Positions 16,389-25,042 of a DNA stretch of 34,468 nt are shown piece by piece. The notes below the pieces were generated by a model. The model was given only the letters and a program-made list of their open reading frames with translations, was not told where the DNA came from and did not search any database. This DNA is from Eubacterium sp. Lineage in GTDB: Bacteria > Bacillota > Clostridia > Oscillospirales > Ruminococcaceae. Location of the stretch: assembly GCA_031271685.1 (NCBI GenBank), contig JAISVH010000126.1, positions 1 through 34,468 on the forward strand. The letters are read 5' to 3'. A program made the translations under genes and the position numbers. Each line of letters opens with the position of its first letter. Position 1 is the first letter of the stretch.

Positions 16389-16814
16389 GTGGAGCACATA
16401 AATCAAGTAGAACAATTTATTCAAGAAATAATTAAAAGTCAAAATCTTGCTTTTCTCGGTTCAGTGGATGCGAACGGCTTTCCTGCGGTTCGCGCCATGC
16501 TGAGGCCACGAAAATATGATGATATAAGAGACATGTGGTTTACAACACACTCTCCTTCAGACAAAGTAAAACATTTTGAGGATAACCCAAAAGCTTGCGT
16601 ATATTTTTGTGATCCCGCCAGATTTCACGGAATTCTGCTCAGAGGAGAAATCAAAGTTTATGATGCGGTCGCTGCCGAACGGCAATTGTCCAATATTGGC
16701 GATGCCTTGTATTATCCGAAAATCGAATTCGCAAACGGATATATGGCGCTGAATTTTATGTCTATTTCCGGCAGGCTTTATCAACAGCACCATTCTGAGG
16801 ATTTTTTTATATAG
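16389..16814 (+). CDS. Pyridoxamine 5'-phosphate oxidase-fold (split-barrel flavin) protein
   Basis: 141 residues starting at GTG 16389, with a weak AAAGTGAG site 9 bases before; no ATG is available nearby in frame. The pattern (residues 18-60, LAFLGSVDANGFPAVRAMLRPR; DMWFTTHSPSDKVKHFEDNPKACVYF) is that of the small PNPOx-like / general stress protein 26 family, which bind FMN or F420-type cofactors. True PdxH enzymes are longer (about 210 residues) and have a C-terminal PLP-binding part missing here, so it is probably a redox or stress protein. It lies 27 bp before the diguanylate cyclase and close after the flavo-diiron/rubredoxin pair, which fits an oxidative-stress role. Confidence 0.85.
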   Translation: MEHINQVEQFIQEIIKSQNLAFLGSVDANGFPAVRAMLRPRKYDDIRDMWFTTHSPSDKVKHFEDNPKACVYFCDPARFHGILLRGEIKVYDAVAAERQLSNIGDALYYPKIEFANGYMALNFMSISGRLYQQHHSEDFFI

Positions 16815-16841
16815 TTAACTAACAAGGAGAATCCGCGCTAA

Positions 16842-18749
16842 ATGAAAAACAAACTGTTACTTCGCACGAATATATTGTTATGTACTATTTTAATCGTGGG
16901 CTTTGTGTCTTCATCAATTATAATTTATCAATATAACATAGACGCGTTCAGAAAAGATACCGAGCAAATTGCAAACCTAACATCGGAGAGCATTTATTAT
17001 CAGGGAAAATCTTATTTCGCGGAGTATATCAGCGTATCAAAGGCGATGGCAAACAACAGTATGCTTAAGCGATTTCTTGAGGAAGAAACGGAAAATCTTG
17101 ATGTTAATTTTCTAAAACAAATCCAAAATCATCTAAATGCTTATAAAAAACAGTATAACTATGCTTCGGCATACCTTGTTTCCACCGATACCGACCGATA
17201 CTATCATTTCAGCGGCAGATACAGAACACTGACCCGTGGCGACCCCGATAACGCTTGGTATTATACCCTGCTCGGCAGCAAAGAAGAATATTCTTTTGAC
17301 TCAGGCAAAGATAAGTATGAAGGCGAAATGTATTTTGTAGATTGTAAGATACGCGATAATAGCGGCAAAGTGATGGGCGTGATCGGCGTCGGATTTAAAA
17401 TTGATCATTTGCATGAACTTATGCCGAATTACCATGAGGAATATGATTTAGGCGTATTGCTTATAAGCGGCAAAAGCATTGACGAATCGTATGACAAAGA
17501 ATATGCCGAATCGTTTCGCAACTTCAAATATCTGAATGTGTCTATGATTAAATCTATAATTGAAGAAACCGGCGAGGGGAGCAAATCGTTTTGGGGAAGC
17601 GGGCAACAGCGCAACGGCTTTGTAGTGGCGCGATATATTCCGGATCTCAAATATTACTTAATTATTGAAAACGATATGGCCAAATTGTGGGAGTCGTTCT
17701 ATCGGCAGCTTATTATAGGGATCAGCGTAACCTCTCTTATCGCTTTGGCTATTTTGGTTATTTTCAACAAAGTGATTTTATCTTACAACGAGCGTCTGTT
17801 AAAGGTTGTTGTTTCACAAGAGATGGAATATCACAACCTTTTACACGGAACCATTAAGAAATTGTATATGGCTATTTATGAATTCGATATTACTAACAAT
17901 CGCGCTTTCGGTGAAGGCACGCGGCGAGACTTGGAGCTTTTGGGAATTAATAACAGCTTTAACTATCAGGAAGCGATAAAATCAATTGCGGAAAAATATG
18001 TTAAAAAAGAATTCAGAAAAGATTTTCTTACCGCTACCTCACAGAAGAGTTTGCTTAACGCTTATGATAAGGGAATAAGAGAGATCAGTCACGTGTGTAT
18101 GATGAACACACATTGGGAAGATTACCACTGGGTGCGTATCCAAGTTCAGCTTTTTTATTACAGCTCTGATAAATCAGTGCACATGATTGTTTTCAGTCAG
18201 GATATAAACGATGAAAAGAAACGCGAAAGCCGACTGCTTAATATGGCTGAAACCGACCCGCTGACCGGACTTTATAATAAATCCGCAACAAGAGAACATA
18301 TTTGCTCAGCGCTTGAGCAAACTGAAAAGGGCGATGTCTGCGCGTTTGTTATAACCGATATAGATTATTTTAAAAGCGTAAACGACACATTTGGCCATGC
18401 TACCGGCGATCGTGTAATTAAGGATTTTGCCGACAGGTTAAAGAAACAATTTCGGAATATGGATATCTGCGGACGTGTCGGAGGAGATGAATTTATTGTT
18501 CTTATTAGGGATATTTCCGGTAATGATTGGCTTGTTGACAAAATAAAAAAGCTGTCGGACTCTCTAAGATGGGAAATTTCCGGAACAGAACACGAATCAA
18601 ACACCACCAGAACCATTTCTGCCAGCATTGGTGTCGCCCGCTATCCGCAAGACGGTAAAGACTTTGATACGCTCTACAAAAATGCAGATGCTGCTCTTTA
18701 TAAAGCAAAGGGAAACGGAAGAAACGGATTTATAATTCATGACAGCTAA
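16842..18749 (+). CDS. Membrane diguanylate cyclase with Cache sensor
   Basis: 635 residues; AAGGAG (16824-16829) precedes the ATG. Membrane segments lie at about 7-28 and about 285-307, enclosing an extracellular sensor with Cache-like features (YLVSTDTDRYYHFSGRYR; GVIGVGFKIDHL). A cytoplasmic PAS-like region spans about 320-460. The C-terminal cyclase domain has the catalytic GGDEF motif at 547-551. It also keeps the product-inhibition site RxxD (RNMD, 538-541) exactly five residues before the motif's RV-lead. The enzyme makes cyclic di-GMP from two GTP, controlling attachment and motility. Feedback-inhibited activity is predicted from the I-site. Probably co-transcribed with the PNPOx-like gene upstream. 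No c-di-GMP phosphodiesterase or PilZ gene is in the window. Confidence 0.94.
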   Translation: MKNKLLLRTNILLCTILIVGFVSSSIIIYQYNIDAFRKDTEQIANLTSESIYYQGKSYFAEYISVSKAMANNSMLKRFLEEETENLDVNFLKQIQNHLNAYKKQYNYASAYLVSTDTDRYYHFSGRYRTLTRGDPDNAWYYTLLGSKEEYSFDSGKDKYEGEMYFVDCKIRDNSGKVMGVIGVGFKIDHLHELMPNYHEEYDLGVLLISGKSIDESYDKEYAESFRNFKYLNVSMIKSIIEETGEGSKSFWGSGQQRNGFVVARYIPDLKYYLIIENDMAKLWESFYRQLIIGISVTSLIALAILVIFNKVILSYNERLLKVVVSQEMEYHNLLHGTIKKLYMAIYEFDITNNRAFGEGTRRDLELLGINNSFNYQEAIKSIAEKYVKKEFRKDFLTATSQKSLLNAYDKGIREISHVCMMNTHWEDYHWVRIQVQLFYYSSDKSVHMIVFSQDINDEKKRESRLLNMAETDPLTGLYNKSATREHICSALEQTEKGDVCAFVITDIDYFKSVNDTFGHATGDRVIKDFADRLKKQFRNMDICGRVGGDEFIVLIRDISGNDWLVDKIKKLSDSLRWEISGTEHESNTTRTISASIGVARYPQDGKDFDTLYKNADAALYKAKGNGRNGFIIHDS

Positions 18750-18993
18750 ATTTTAAATATCCTCTCCGAAGGGGGGGCATAATTATTTATAAATTTTACG
18801 TTCTCCCTTCTCAAGTAGGATGTATAAGTTTAAAATTATCGTTATAATAACCATCAGCTGATCTTTTGAAATTTTGCTTTTTAATTATTTTTATAATATT
18901 TTGCTGTTTTTAGTAAATACTCTAAAAAAGAAATAAAGTTATATATAGGCCTGATAATGTTTTTTTAAAAAAAATTTATTTTTATTTTTTCTA
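18750..18993. other. AT-rich gap without a gene
   Basis: Between the diguanylate cyclase and the sugar operon. There is no plausible gene on either strand, only A/T tracts and a GGGGGGG run near 18770. I see no clear terminator; the promoter of the sugar operon begins at its right edge. Confidence 0.6.
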
Positions 18994-19022
18994 TTGCAAT
19001 TTGTTTTGTTTTGATGTATAAT
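18994..19022 (+). promoter_or_regulatory. Probable promoter of the sugar operon
   Basis: TTGCAA (18994-18999), 17 bp spacer, TATAAT (19017-19022), about 100 bp before the start codon. A strong AAGGAGG (19106-19112) follows. No clear operator palindrome was found, and no regulator gene is adjacent. Confidence 0.5.
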
Positions 19023-19121
19023 AATGAAACTAGATAATTTCCTAATTTATCTAAATTGCATATAATTTTATTAATTTAGGGGATCTAGCTCATAATTTTA
19101 AATTTAAGGAGGTATATTTAA

Positions 19122-20189
19122 ATGAAAAAAATTTTATCTTTAACAACCGCATTGGCATTACTGCTCACACTTTCCGTTGGTTGTAACACAAACCAGGAAC
19201 CTGACACTGCCGATATTTCCGAAAGCGCGACTACTTTAGCGGATACTCAGCCTGAACAGACCTCAACCGAAACCGAGGAAGGTCAGAAAACCTACCGTAT
19301 TGGTTTTGCAAATGCCTCCGTTTCTAACAGTTGGCGCGTTAAAATGCGCGACATGCTGCTTGAGGAAGTTGAAAGACGCGGTAATATTGAATTGATTGAA
19401 ACTGACGCGCAGGATGATGCCGCCTTGATGAACTCAAATATTGAATCCATGCTTCAGCAGGACTTAGACGCTATTCTTATTACCCCCTGTGTTGAAGACG
19501 CGGTAAATCCCGGTATCGAAATGGCATACGCGACAGGTATTCCGGTTATTCTCTTTGACCGTCACGCTTCGACCAGTGACTTTACCCATTTTGTCGGCTA
19601 TTCTGACCGCCAGAACGGTGTGGATACGGCTAAGCTTATGATACAGGCGCTCACTGAAAAGAATGGAGAGCCTAAAGGCAATATTATTGCTCTTGACACC
19701 ATAGCGGGTTCAAGCACGGATACACTGATCAAAGAAGGATGGGACGAAGTTTTTTCACAGTATCCTGATGTTAAGATCGTTGCTCGTCAGTATACCGACT
19801 TTGAGGTAAGCAAGGGCAAGACGTTTATGGAAGACTGCCTTACACGGTTCGGCCCCGGTGAAATCGATGGGTTTATTTCTCAGGACGGAGGAGTCACCCT
19901 TGGCGCGTTTGATGCGATTGAAGAAGCAGGACGCGGAGATGAAGGTCTCGTTTGCACAAACGCGGACGGAATAAACGGAGTTGTAAAACTGATTAAAGAA
20001 GGTAAGGTTTACGGAATTACACAGTTCCCCTGCCGTTGCAGTGTTGACGCATTATCAGTTGCCGTTGACGTTCTAGAAGGCCGCTCCCCCTCTACTAAGG
20101 ATGTATATCTGCCGTCAGTGGTCGTTGACATAAACAATGTTGATGAATACCTGATTCCTGACGGAGATGATTTTGACTGGACGCTCTAA
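19122..20189 (+). CDS. Sugar ABC transporter substrate-binding lipoprotein (RbsB/XylF type)
   Basis: 355 residues. The signal peptide ends in LSVGC, with Cys21 as lipid anchor. A Thr/Glu-rich linker follows to about residue 48. The rest is a type I periplasmic binding fold (Peripla_BP_4): YRIGFANASVSNSWRVKM, DAQDDAALMNSNIESML, ITPCVEDAVNPGIEMAYATGIPVILFDR and CTNADGINGVVKLIKEGK match ribose/galactose/autoinducer-2 type receptors. It captures a sugar outside the membrane and delivers it to the permease/ATPase at 22467-24951. As first gene with a perfect hairpin after it, it is probably made in excess over the other operon products. The ligand cannot be named. Confidence 0.93.
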   Translation: MKKILSLTTALALLLTLSVGCNTNQEPDTADISESATTLADTQPEQTSTETEEGQKTYRIGFANASVSNSWRVKMRDMLLEEVERRGNIELIETDAQDDAALMNSNIESMLQQDLDAILITPCVEDAVNPGIEMAYATGIPVILFDRHASTSDFTHFVGYSDRQNGVDTAKLMIQALTEKNGEPKGNIIALDTIAGSSTDTLIKEGWDEVFSQYPDVKIVARQYTDFEVSKGKTFMEDCLTRFGPGEIDGFISQDGGVTLGAFDAIEEAGRGDEGLVCTNADGINGVVKLIKEGKVYGITQFPCRCSVDALSVAVDVLEGRSPSTKDVYLPSVVVDINNVDEYLIPDGDDFDWTL

Positions 20190-20199
20190 AAAGTGTCTG

Positions 20200-20230
20200 T
20201 ATATCCTCCGTGCTTGACACGGAGGATATA
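20200..20230 (+). terminator. Intercistronic hairpin after the binding protein
   Basis: Perfect 13-bp stem TATATCCTCCGTG (20200-20212) / CACGGAGGATATA (20218-20230) with a 5-base loop. No strong T-run follows, and the next gene starts 40 bp later, so it is more likely a partial terminator or an mRNA-stabilising stem, common after binding-protein genes. Confidence 0.65.
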
Positions 20231-20269
20231 TGTTTATATAATTAACGTAAAGAAAGGGCGTGCTTAATT

Positions 20270-21250
20270 ATGAAAATTGGGTTTTGCGCAGTCAACTACT
20301 CGGAATTGCCTATTGAAGATGTCACTAAATTAGCCGCTGACCATGGTTATCAGTGCATGGAAATACCTTCATACGAAGGAAACGGTCAAATAGACGCGGA
20401 CGAGATGCTTAAAGGAAGCAATGCAAAGCAGCTCAATGATACAATAAAAGGATATGGACTTTTTATTTCTGCCATAAGCAACCATGCCGACTCGCTTTTG
20501 GTTATGGGTCCTTATGGACCGGGCACAGACAATATATGTTCCGGTAGCAAAGAAGATAAAATAAAATTTGGCACCAAAAGTCTTATACGCTCGGCACAAC
20601 TTGCCAATGCATTGGAAGTTCCTGTCGTCATTGCTTTTTCGGGCATGGAGAATTTTGGCCATATAAACGACTGGCCGGAGCCAAACGGTTGGCGCGACGA
20701 AGAAGAACAGTTTGTTGCCAAATACGTCCCTATTCTTGATAAATATAAGGAATACGGCGTAAAACTCGCGTTTGAGCCGCATCCCAACAACATAATTTAC
20801 GATACCCAATCGGCTCTTCGCTGCCTTGAAATTGTGGACAATCATCCCGCGTTTGCTATAAATCTTGATCCTGCCAATATTTTATTTGCTGGAATAAACT
20901 TGCAAACTTTTGTTGACTCGCTTGCCGGACGCATAGCAATTGTTCACGCCAAAGATTGTGAAATAGTTGAGCACAATATGATGAAAGGCGGATATAATAT
21001 GTATATGCAGGACGGTTGGGGCCGCTTAGACCGCTCCTTCCGCTTCCGAATTCCCGGTTGGGGCAGCGTTGATTGGAAAAAGCTTATTTCTGAACTATAT
21101 CATACCGGATATGATTATGCTTTCAACTATGAGCATGAAGATGTGTTGATGAGCCGCATGGATGGAGTAAAAAAGACTATTGAGTTTTTGAAGCCATTAA
21201 TGATTGAGGCTCCGTATGAAGGCAGGAACGATAAGCTCTTCACTAAATAG
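20270..21250 (+). CDS. Sugar phosphate isomerase/epimerase (xylose isomerase-like TIM barrel)
   Basis: 326 residues; AAAGGG lies about 11 bases before the ATG. The AP-endonuclease-2/xylose-isomerase-like fold is shown by MKIGFCAVNYSELPIEDV, GYQCMEIPSY and four acidic/histidine metal ligands at the strand ends: E in LAFEPHPNN, D in INLDPANILF, H in IVHAKDCE, and E in NYEHEDVLM. Members isomerise or epimerise keto- and aldo-sugars, inosose or their derivatives. It lies in the sugar operon, so its substrate is probably the imported compound or its oxidised form. A family B repeat separates it from the next gene. Confidence 0.9.
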   Translation: MKIGFCAVNYSELPIEDVTKLAADHGYQCMEIPSYEGNGQIDADEMLKGSNAKQLNDTIKGYGLFISAISNHADSLLVMGPYGPGTDNICSGSKEDKIKFGTKSLIRSAQLANALEVPVVIAFSGMENFGHINDWPEPNGWRDEEEQFVAKYVPILDKYKEYGVKLAFEPHPNNIIYDTQSALRCLEIVDNHPAFAINLDPANILFAGINLQTFVDSLAGRIAIVHAKDCEIVEHNMMKGGYNMYMQDGWGRLDRSFRFRIPGWGSVDWKKLISELYHTGYDYAFNYEHEDVLMSRMDGVKKTIEFLKPLMIEAPYEGRNDKLFTK

Positions 21251-21257
21251 ATTTTTT

Positions 21258-21355
21258 AAACATCTGCGGCGAAGCCGATTCCAATGTTTTAACAAGCGTC
21301 AGCGGGGAATTGAAAATCTCCTGCCGCCTAAGAGGCGGTGGACATGAGTTATAAT
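21258..21355. repeat. Repeat family B copy inside the sugar operon
   Basis: Starts AAACATCTGCGGCGAAGCCG, continues with GTTTTAACAAGCGTCAGCGG and GAATTGAAAATCTCC, then the hairpin CCGCCTAAGAGGCGG and GACATGAG. It shares this order with 30765-30886 and, inverted, with 29512-29608. It lies between two co-directional operon genes, so it is transcribed and will fold in the mRNA. Confidence 0.7.
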
Positions 21356-21384
21356 ATTTTTGTTTATTGCATAGGAGGATTGTC

Positions 21385-22455
21385 ATGGAAATGATGCGAG
21401 CACAAGTGTTGCAAGAGCCTATGAGGTTTGAGTTAAAAGAAGTTCCTATTCCCGAAATAGGCGATGATGAAGCACTTATCAAAATAAAATACTGCGGCAT
21501 ATGCGGGTCAGACTGGGGCTCATACACGGGGAAATATGCTGACGAGGTAGCTTGCCTTCCGCTTATTACCGGCCACGAGTTTTGCGGAACCATTGAAAAA
21601 TTGGGTAAAAACTCTCAAGGATTCAAGATTGGCGATAGGGTGGCATGTGACATATGCCTGCCTTGCGGAGTTTGCTATCAATGCCGTGTGGGTGAGCCTT
21701 TGCTCTGTTCAAGCTTCACACAGCTGGGCATTCATACCGACGGTGGATTCGCCGAGTATGTAAAAGCCCCTTGGAAAAACCTGTATCTTATCCCAGATGA
21801 GGTAAACGACGAAAAGGCGGCGTTTATCGAACCGCTTACCGCTTGTCTGAATGCGTCGAAAAAGATGGATTGCCATATCGGCCGTTCTGTTGTCGTTATC
21901 GGTTGCGGACTGGGCATAATTCATGCGGCACTTGCCAGGCTGCGCGGAGCGGCGCCAGTGATACTGATAGGAGATAATGCCGAGCGTCTTGAAATGGCCA
22001 AGCAGATGGGAATTGACATAACTATAAATATTAAAGAAGTAGCTGATCCTATAGCGGAAGTATTCAAAATCACAAACGGAGTAGGTGCTGATTATGTTCT
22101 TGAAGCGGTGGGCCATTCAAGCACATATGAACAAGCGTTTAAAATGCTTAGAAAAGGTGGAAAACTCGAAGCTTTTGGCATTTGCTCCGATGACGATTTA
22201 ATGAAGATTCCTCCTGTACAATTCGTTCTGGAAGAAAAGAAAATAAGCGGAAGCTGCGCCGGCATAGGCTATGACTGGGGAGATGTGATTACCCTGCTAA
22301 AACACGGACGTATCGACCCAACCCCAATGATATCTATGATTGTGCCGCTTGAGGATTTAGAAGACGCTTTGAGAGAGATACGCGAAAATCCGAAACTTAT
22401 AAAGGTACTGGTGGATCCCAGCGCAAAAACGCGAACAATATTATATAAACAATAG
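21385..22455 (+). CDS. Zinc-dependent medium-chain alcohol/sugar dehydrogenase
   Basis: 356 residues from the ATG at 21385; AGGAGGA (21373-21379) lies 5-6 bases upstream and decides against the TTG at 21367. Catalytic zinc ligands are in CGICGSDW and GHEFCG; the structural zinc cysteines are in CLPCGVCYQCRVGEPLLC. The NAD(P) Rossmann motif is around VVVIGCGLGIIHAALA. The pattern is that of threonine/sorbitol/butanediol-type dehydrogenases, which oxidise a secondary alcohol on polyols or sugars. It probably oxidises a hydroxyl of the imported sugar, next to the isomerase. It is only 11 bp from the permease gene, so co-transcribed. Confidence 0.92.
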   Translation: MEMMRAQVLQEPMRFELKEVPIPEIGDDEALIKIKYCGICGSDWGSYTGKYADEVACLPLITGHEFCGTIEKLGKNSQGFKIGDRVACDICLPCGVCYQCRVGEPLLCSSFTQLGIHTDGGFAEYVKAPWKNLYLIPDEVNDEKAAFIEPLTACLNASKKMDCHIGRSVVVIGCGLGIIHAALARLRGAAPVILIGDNAERLEMAKQMGIDITINIKEVADPIAEVFKITNGVGADYVLEAVGHSSTYEQAFKMLRKGGKLEAFGICSDDDLMKIPPVQFVLEEKKISGSCAGIGYDWGDVITLLKHGRIDPTPMISMIVPLEDLEDALREIRENPKLIKVLVDPSAKTRTILYKQ

Positions 22456-22466
22456 GAGTTGATCGC

Positions 22467-23432
22467 ATGAAAAGCCAAACGCTTATCAGAAAGATTATGA
22501 AGAATCCGACCAGCGGACCATATATCGCTCTTATCCTGTTGTGTGTTATTGCGTCTTTCGCCGCGCCGGATTTATTCCCAACGATTAAAAACATCTCCAA
22601 TATTTTAAGACAGGTGTCGATTGTTGGTGTCGTAAGCATAGGCATGACTATCGTATTGCTCATAGGTAGCATTGATCTTTCGGTTACTTATGTTATGGCG
22701 ATAAGTGCGTGCGTATTTGCCAATATCAGTAAGGATCTTATAGAAGCGGGGCAACCGGGACTTTGGTTTTTGCCTTTTATCTGCATACTTTTGTTTGGTC
22801 TGGTCATTGGATTATTGAACGGAATAATGGTAGTTTACCGCAATGTTGAGTCGTTTATTATAACGCTTGGGATGGGACAGGTCTTGCGCGGACTAAACTA
22901 TATATACACCCGCGGCGCCCCCGGCGGAACTGTGACGCCGTTCTGGAAGTCGATCGGCTCAGATTCCCTGTTTGGCGTTATTCCTTATCTTGTAATAATG
23001 CTAGCCGTTCTTATGGCGATTTTTTGGATTGTTTTAAAAAAGACCGTTTACGGCCGCCATTTGTACGCTATCGGCAGTAATAAAGAGGCAGCGCATCTTT
23101 CCGGGATAAAAGTAAAGCGTGATAAGATTATCGCATTTATGCTCTGCGGACTCACCGCTTCAATCGCGGGAATCATGCTTGCTGCGCGTGTTAGAGTTGG
23201 GGAACCGAACGGAAGCAACGGCTACGATATGGATGCGATTGCCGCCGTTGTAATTGGCGGAACGGCCATGTCGGGAGGTGTTGGATCACTTGCGGGTACG
23301 ATTGCGGGAGTCCTTATTATGGCAATCATGAACAACTTTCTTAACTTGATAGGCGCTGACCCAAACCTGCAAATCGTTATAAAAGGTATAATTGTACTCG
23401 TTGCGGTGCTTATTCAGCGCAAATCCAAATAA
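22467..23432 (+). CDS. Sugar ABC transporter permease (RbsC type)
   Basis: 321 residues, almost entirely hydrophobic, with about eight to ten membrane segments. Family marks include GMTIVLLIGSIDLSV near residue 60, FIITLGMGQVLRGL, YAIGSNKEAAHLSGI and AVVIGGTAMSGGVGSLAGT near residue 265, all typical of the ribose/xylose/galactose (BPD_transp_2) permeases. It forms the membrane channel with the ATPase gene that starts 22 bp later, and takes substrate from the lipoprotein at 19122. AGGAG stands shortly before the ATG. Confidence 0.95.
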   Translation: MKSQTLIRKIMKNPTSGPYIALILLCVIASFAAPDLFPTIKNISNILRQVSIVGVVSIGMTIVLLIGSIDLSVTYVMAISACVFANISKDLIEAGQPGLWFLPFICILLFGLVIGLLNGIMVVYRNVESFIITLGMGQVLRGLNYIYTRGAPGGTVTPFWKSIGSDSLFGVIPYLVIMLAVLMAIFWIVLKKTVYGRHLYAIGSNKEAAHLSGIKVKRDKIIAFMLCGLTASIAGIMLAARVRVGEPNGSNGYDMDAIAAVVIGGTAMSGGVGSLAGTIAGVLIMAIMNNFLNLIGADPNLQIVIKGIIVLVAVLIQRKSK

Positions 23433-23454
23433 GCCTTAAGAGGGAGTGATATCT

Positions 23455-24951
23455 ATGAGTCAATACTATTTGGAAATGATTGATGTGTTCAAAGAATTTC
23501 CCGGAGTCAAGGCTTTAAAGGGTGTTAATTTAAAAGTTAAAAAGGGGGAAGTTCACGCCCTTATAGGAGAAAACGGCGCGGGGAAATCTACGCTTATGAA
23601 AATCTTATCCGGGCTATACCATTCAGATGGTGGTAAGATAAGGATAAATGGCGAGGATATGACGTTTCAAAACCCTCAAGACGCTATTAACGCCGGCGTG
23701 GCAACTATTTATCAGGAGCTTAGCCTTGTGCCGCATCTAACGGCAGTACAAAACGTTTTGCTAGGACACGAAATCGCAAAATATAAATTTATAGACGGAA
23801 AGCGTGAAAAAGAAGTCGCCGGAAAGTTGCTTGACTACGTCAGCCGCGGCTCACTTCCAAGCTATAGTGAACCGGTAATGCATTTTTCGGTAGCTCAACA
23901 GCAGATGGTAGACATTGCCAAAGCTCTGTCATATAATGCGAACATAATAATTATGGATGAGCCTACCGACTCGCTTACCGACAATGAAATAGAAGTCCTG
24001 TTTGAGATTATCCGCAAGCTAAAAGCGGACGGGATGACAATAATTTATATATCGCACAGACTTGAGGAGCTAATGGAAATATGTGACCGTGTCACCGTTA
24101 TGCGCGATGGAGAGTATATTGCTGACGCTGATACAAAAGATATTGATAAGGCGTGGCTTATCCGCAATATGATAGGCCGCGAGATGACAAACAGTTATCC
24201 CGAACGCAAGCATTATGTCTCTGAAGAAATTGTTCTTGACGTAAAAAAACTTTCTTCTAGCGCGTTTACCGACGTGAGCTTTGAGCTGAAACGCGGCGAA
24301 ATACTTGGGTTTGCGGGATTGGTCGGTTCTGGCCGAACAGAAGTCATGCGGGTGTTGTTCGGTGTGGACAAGGCAGAGTCCGGTGAAGTCATTTTAGAAG
24401 GCAACCCCGTAAATATTCATCATCCGAGTTCGGCTGTTGAAAATGGGATAGGTTTTGCGACAGAGGATAGAAAGACGGAAGGACTGTTTTTAAATCTTGA
24501 CATAAAGACTAACATCTCAGCGGCAGCTTTGCCAAAAGTTTCAAAAAAAGGTTTTATTAGCAGTGGCGCAGAAACTGCGGCCGCGGATAAATATATAAGC
24601 GAGCTACGCATAGTTACGCCCGGAAATTATCAAATCTGTAAAAACCTTTCAGGAGGCAACCAACAAAAGGTCGTTTTGGCAAAATGGTTGGCAAGTGACA
24701 GTAAGATACTGATTCTTGACGAACCGACTCGAGGAATTGACGTAGGAGCTAAATACGAAATTTATACTCTTATGGATAATCTCGCACAGGCCGGGGTCAG
24801 CATAATCATGGTGTCTTCAGAGTTGCCGGAAGTTATAGGCATGTCGGATCGTGTAGTGGTAATGCATGAGGGTCGCGTCACAGGAATACTCGAAAGAGAA
24901 GACTTTAGCGAGGAAACAATCATGACATACGCGTCCGGCCATGTTAATTAG
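23455..24951 (+). CDS. Sugar ABC transporter ATP-binding protein, two NBDs (RbsA type)
   Basis: 498 residues from the ATG at 23455 (AGGGAG 8 bases upstream); a GTG at 23446 overlaps that site. The first ATPase domain has Walker A GENGAGKST, Walker B IIMDEPTDSLT and a signature-like FSVAQQQMV. The second has a degenerate Walker A (GLVGSGRTE), signature LSGGNQQKV and Walker B ILILDEPTRGIDVG. This asymmetry is normal for RbsA/MglA/XylG-type double ATPases. It powers sugar import with the permease and binding protein of the same operon. Confidence 0.96.
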   Translation: MSQYYLEMIDVFKEFPGVKALKGVNLKVKKGEVHALIGENGAGKSTLMKILSGLYHSDGGKIRINGEDMTFQNPQDAINAGVATIYQELSLVPHLTAVQNVLLGHEIAKYKFIDGKREKEVAGKLLDYVSRGSLPSYSEPVMHFSVAQQQMVDIAKALSYNANIIIMDEPTDSLTDNEIEVLFEIIRKLKADGMTIIYISHRLEELMEICDRVTVMRDGEYIADADTKDIDKAWLIRNMIGREMTNSYPERKHYVSEEIVLDVKKLSSSAFTDVSFELKRGEILGFAGLVGSGRTEVMRVLFGVDKAESGEVILEGNPVNIHHPSSAVENGIGFATEDRKTEGLFLNLDIKTNISAAALPKVSKKGFISSGAETAAADKYISELRIVTPGNYQICKNLSGGNQQKVVLAKWLASDSKILILDEPTRGIDVGAKYEIYTLMDNLAQAGVSIIMVSSELPEVIGMSDRVVVMHEGRVTGILEREDFSEETIMTYASGHVN

Positions 24952-25042
24952 TATTATTACCACGGAACTTAAAACTCGCAATTAACGGCGATATTTTTTG
25001 TCAATGTGCCGGGATAATATTAAAAGGAAAGGAAGTGGGGTT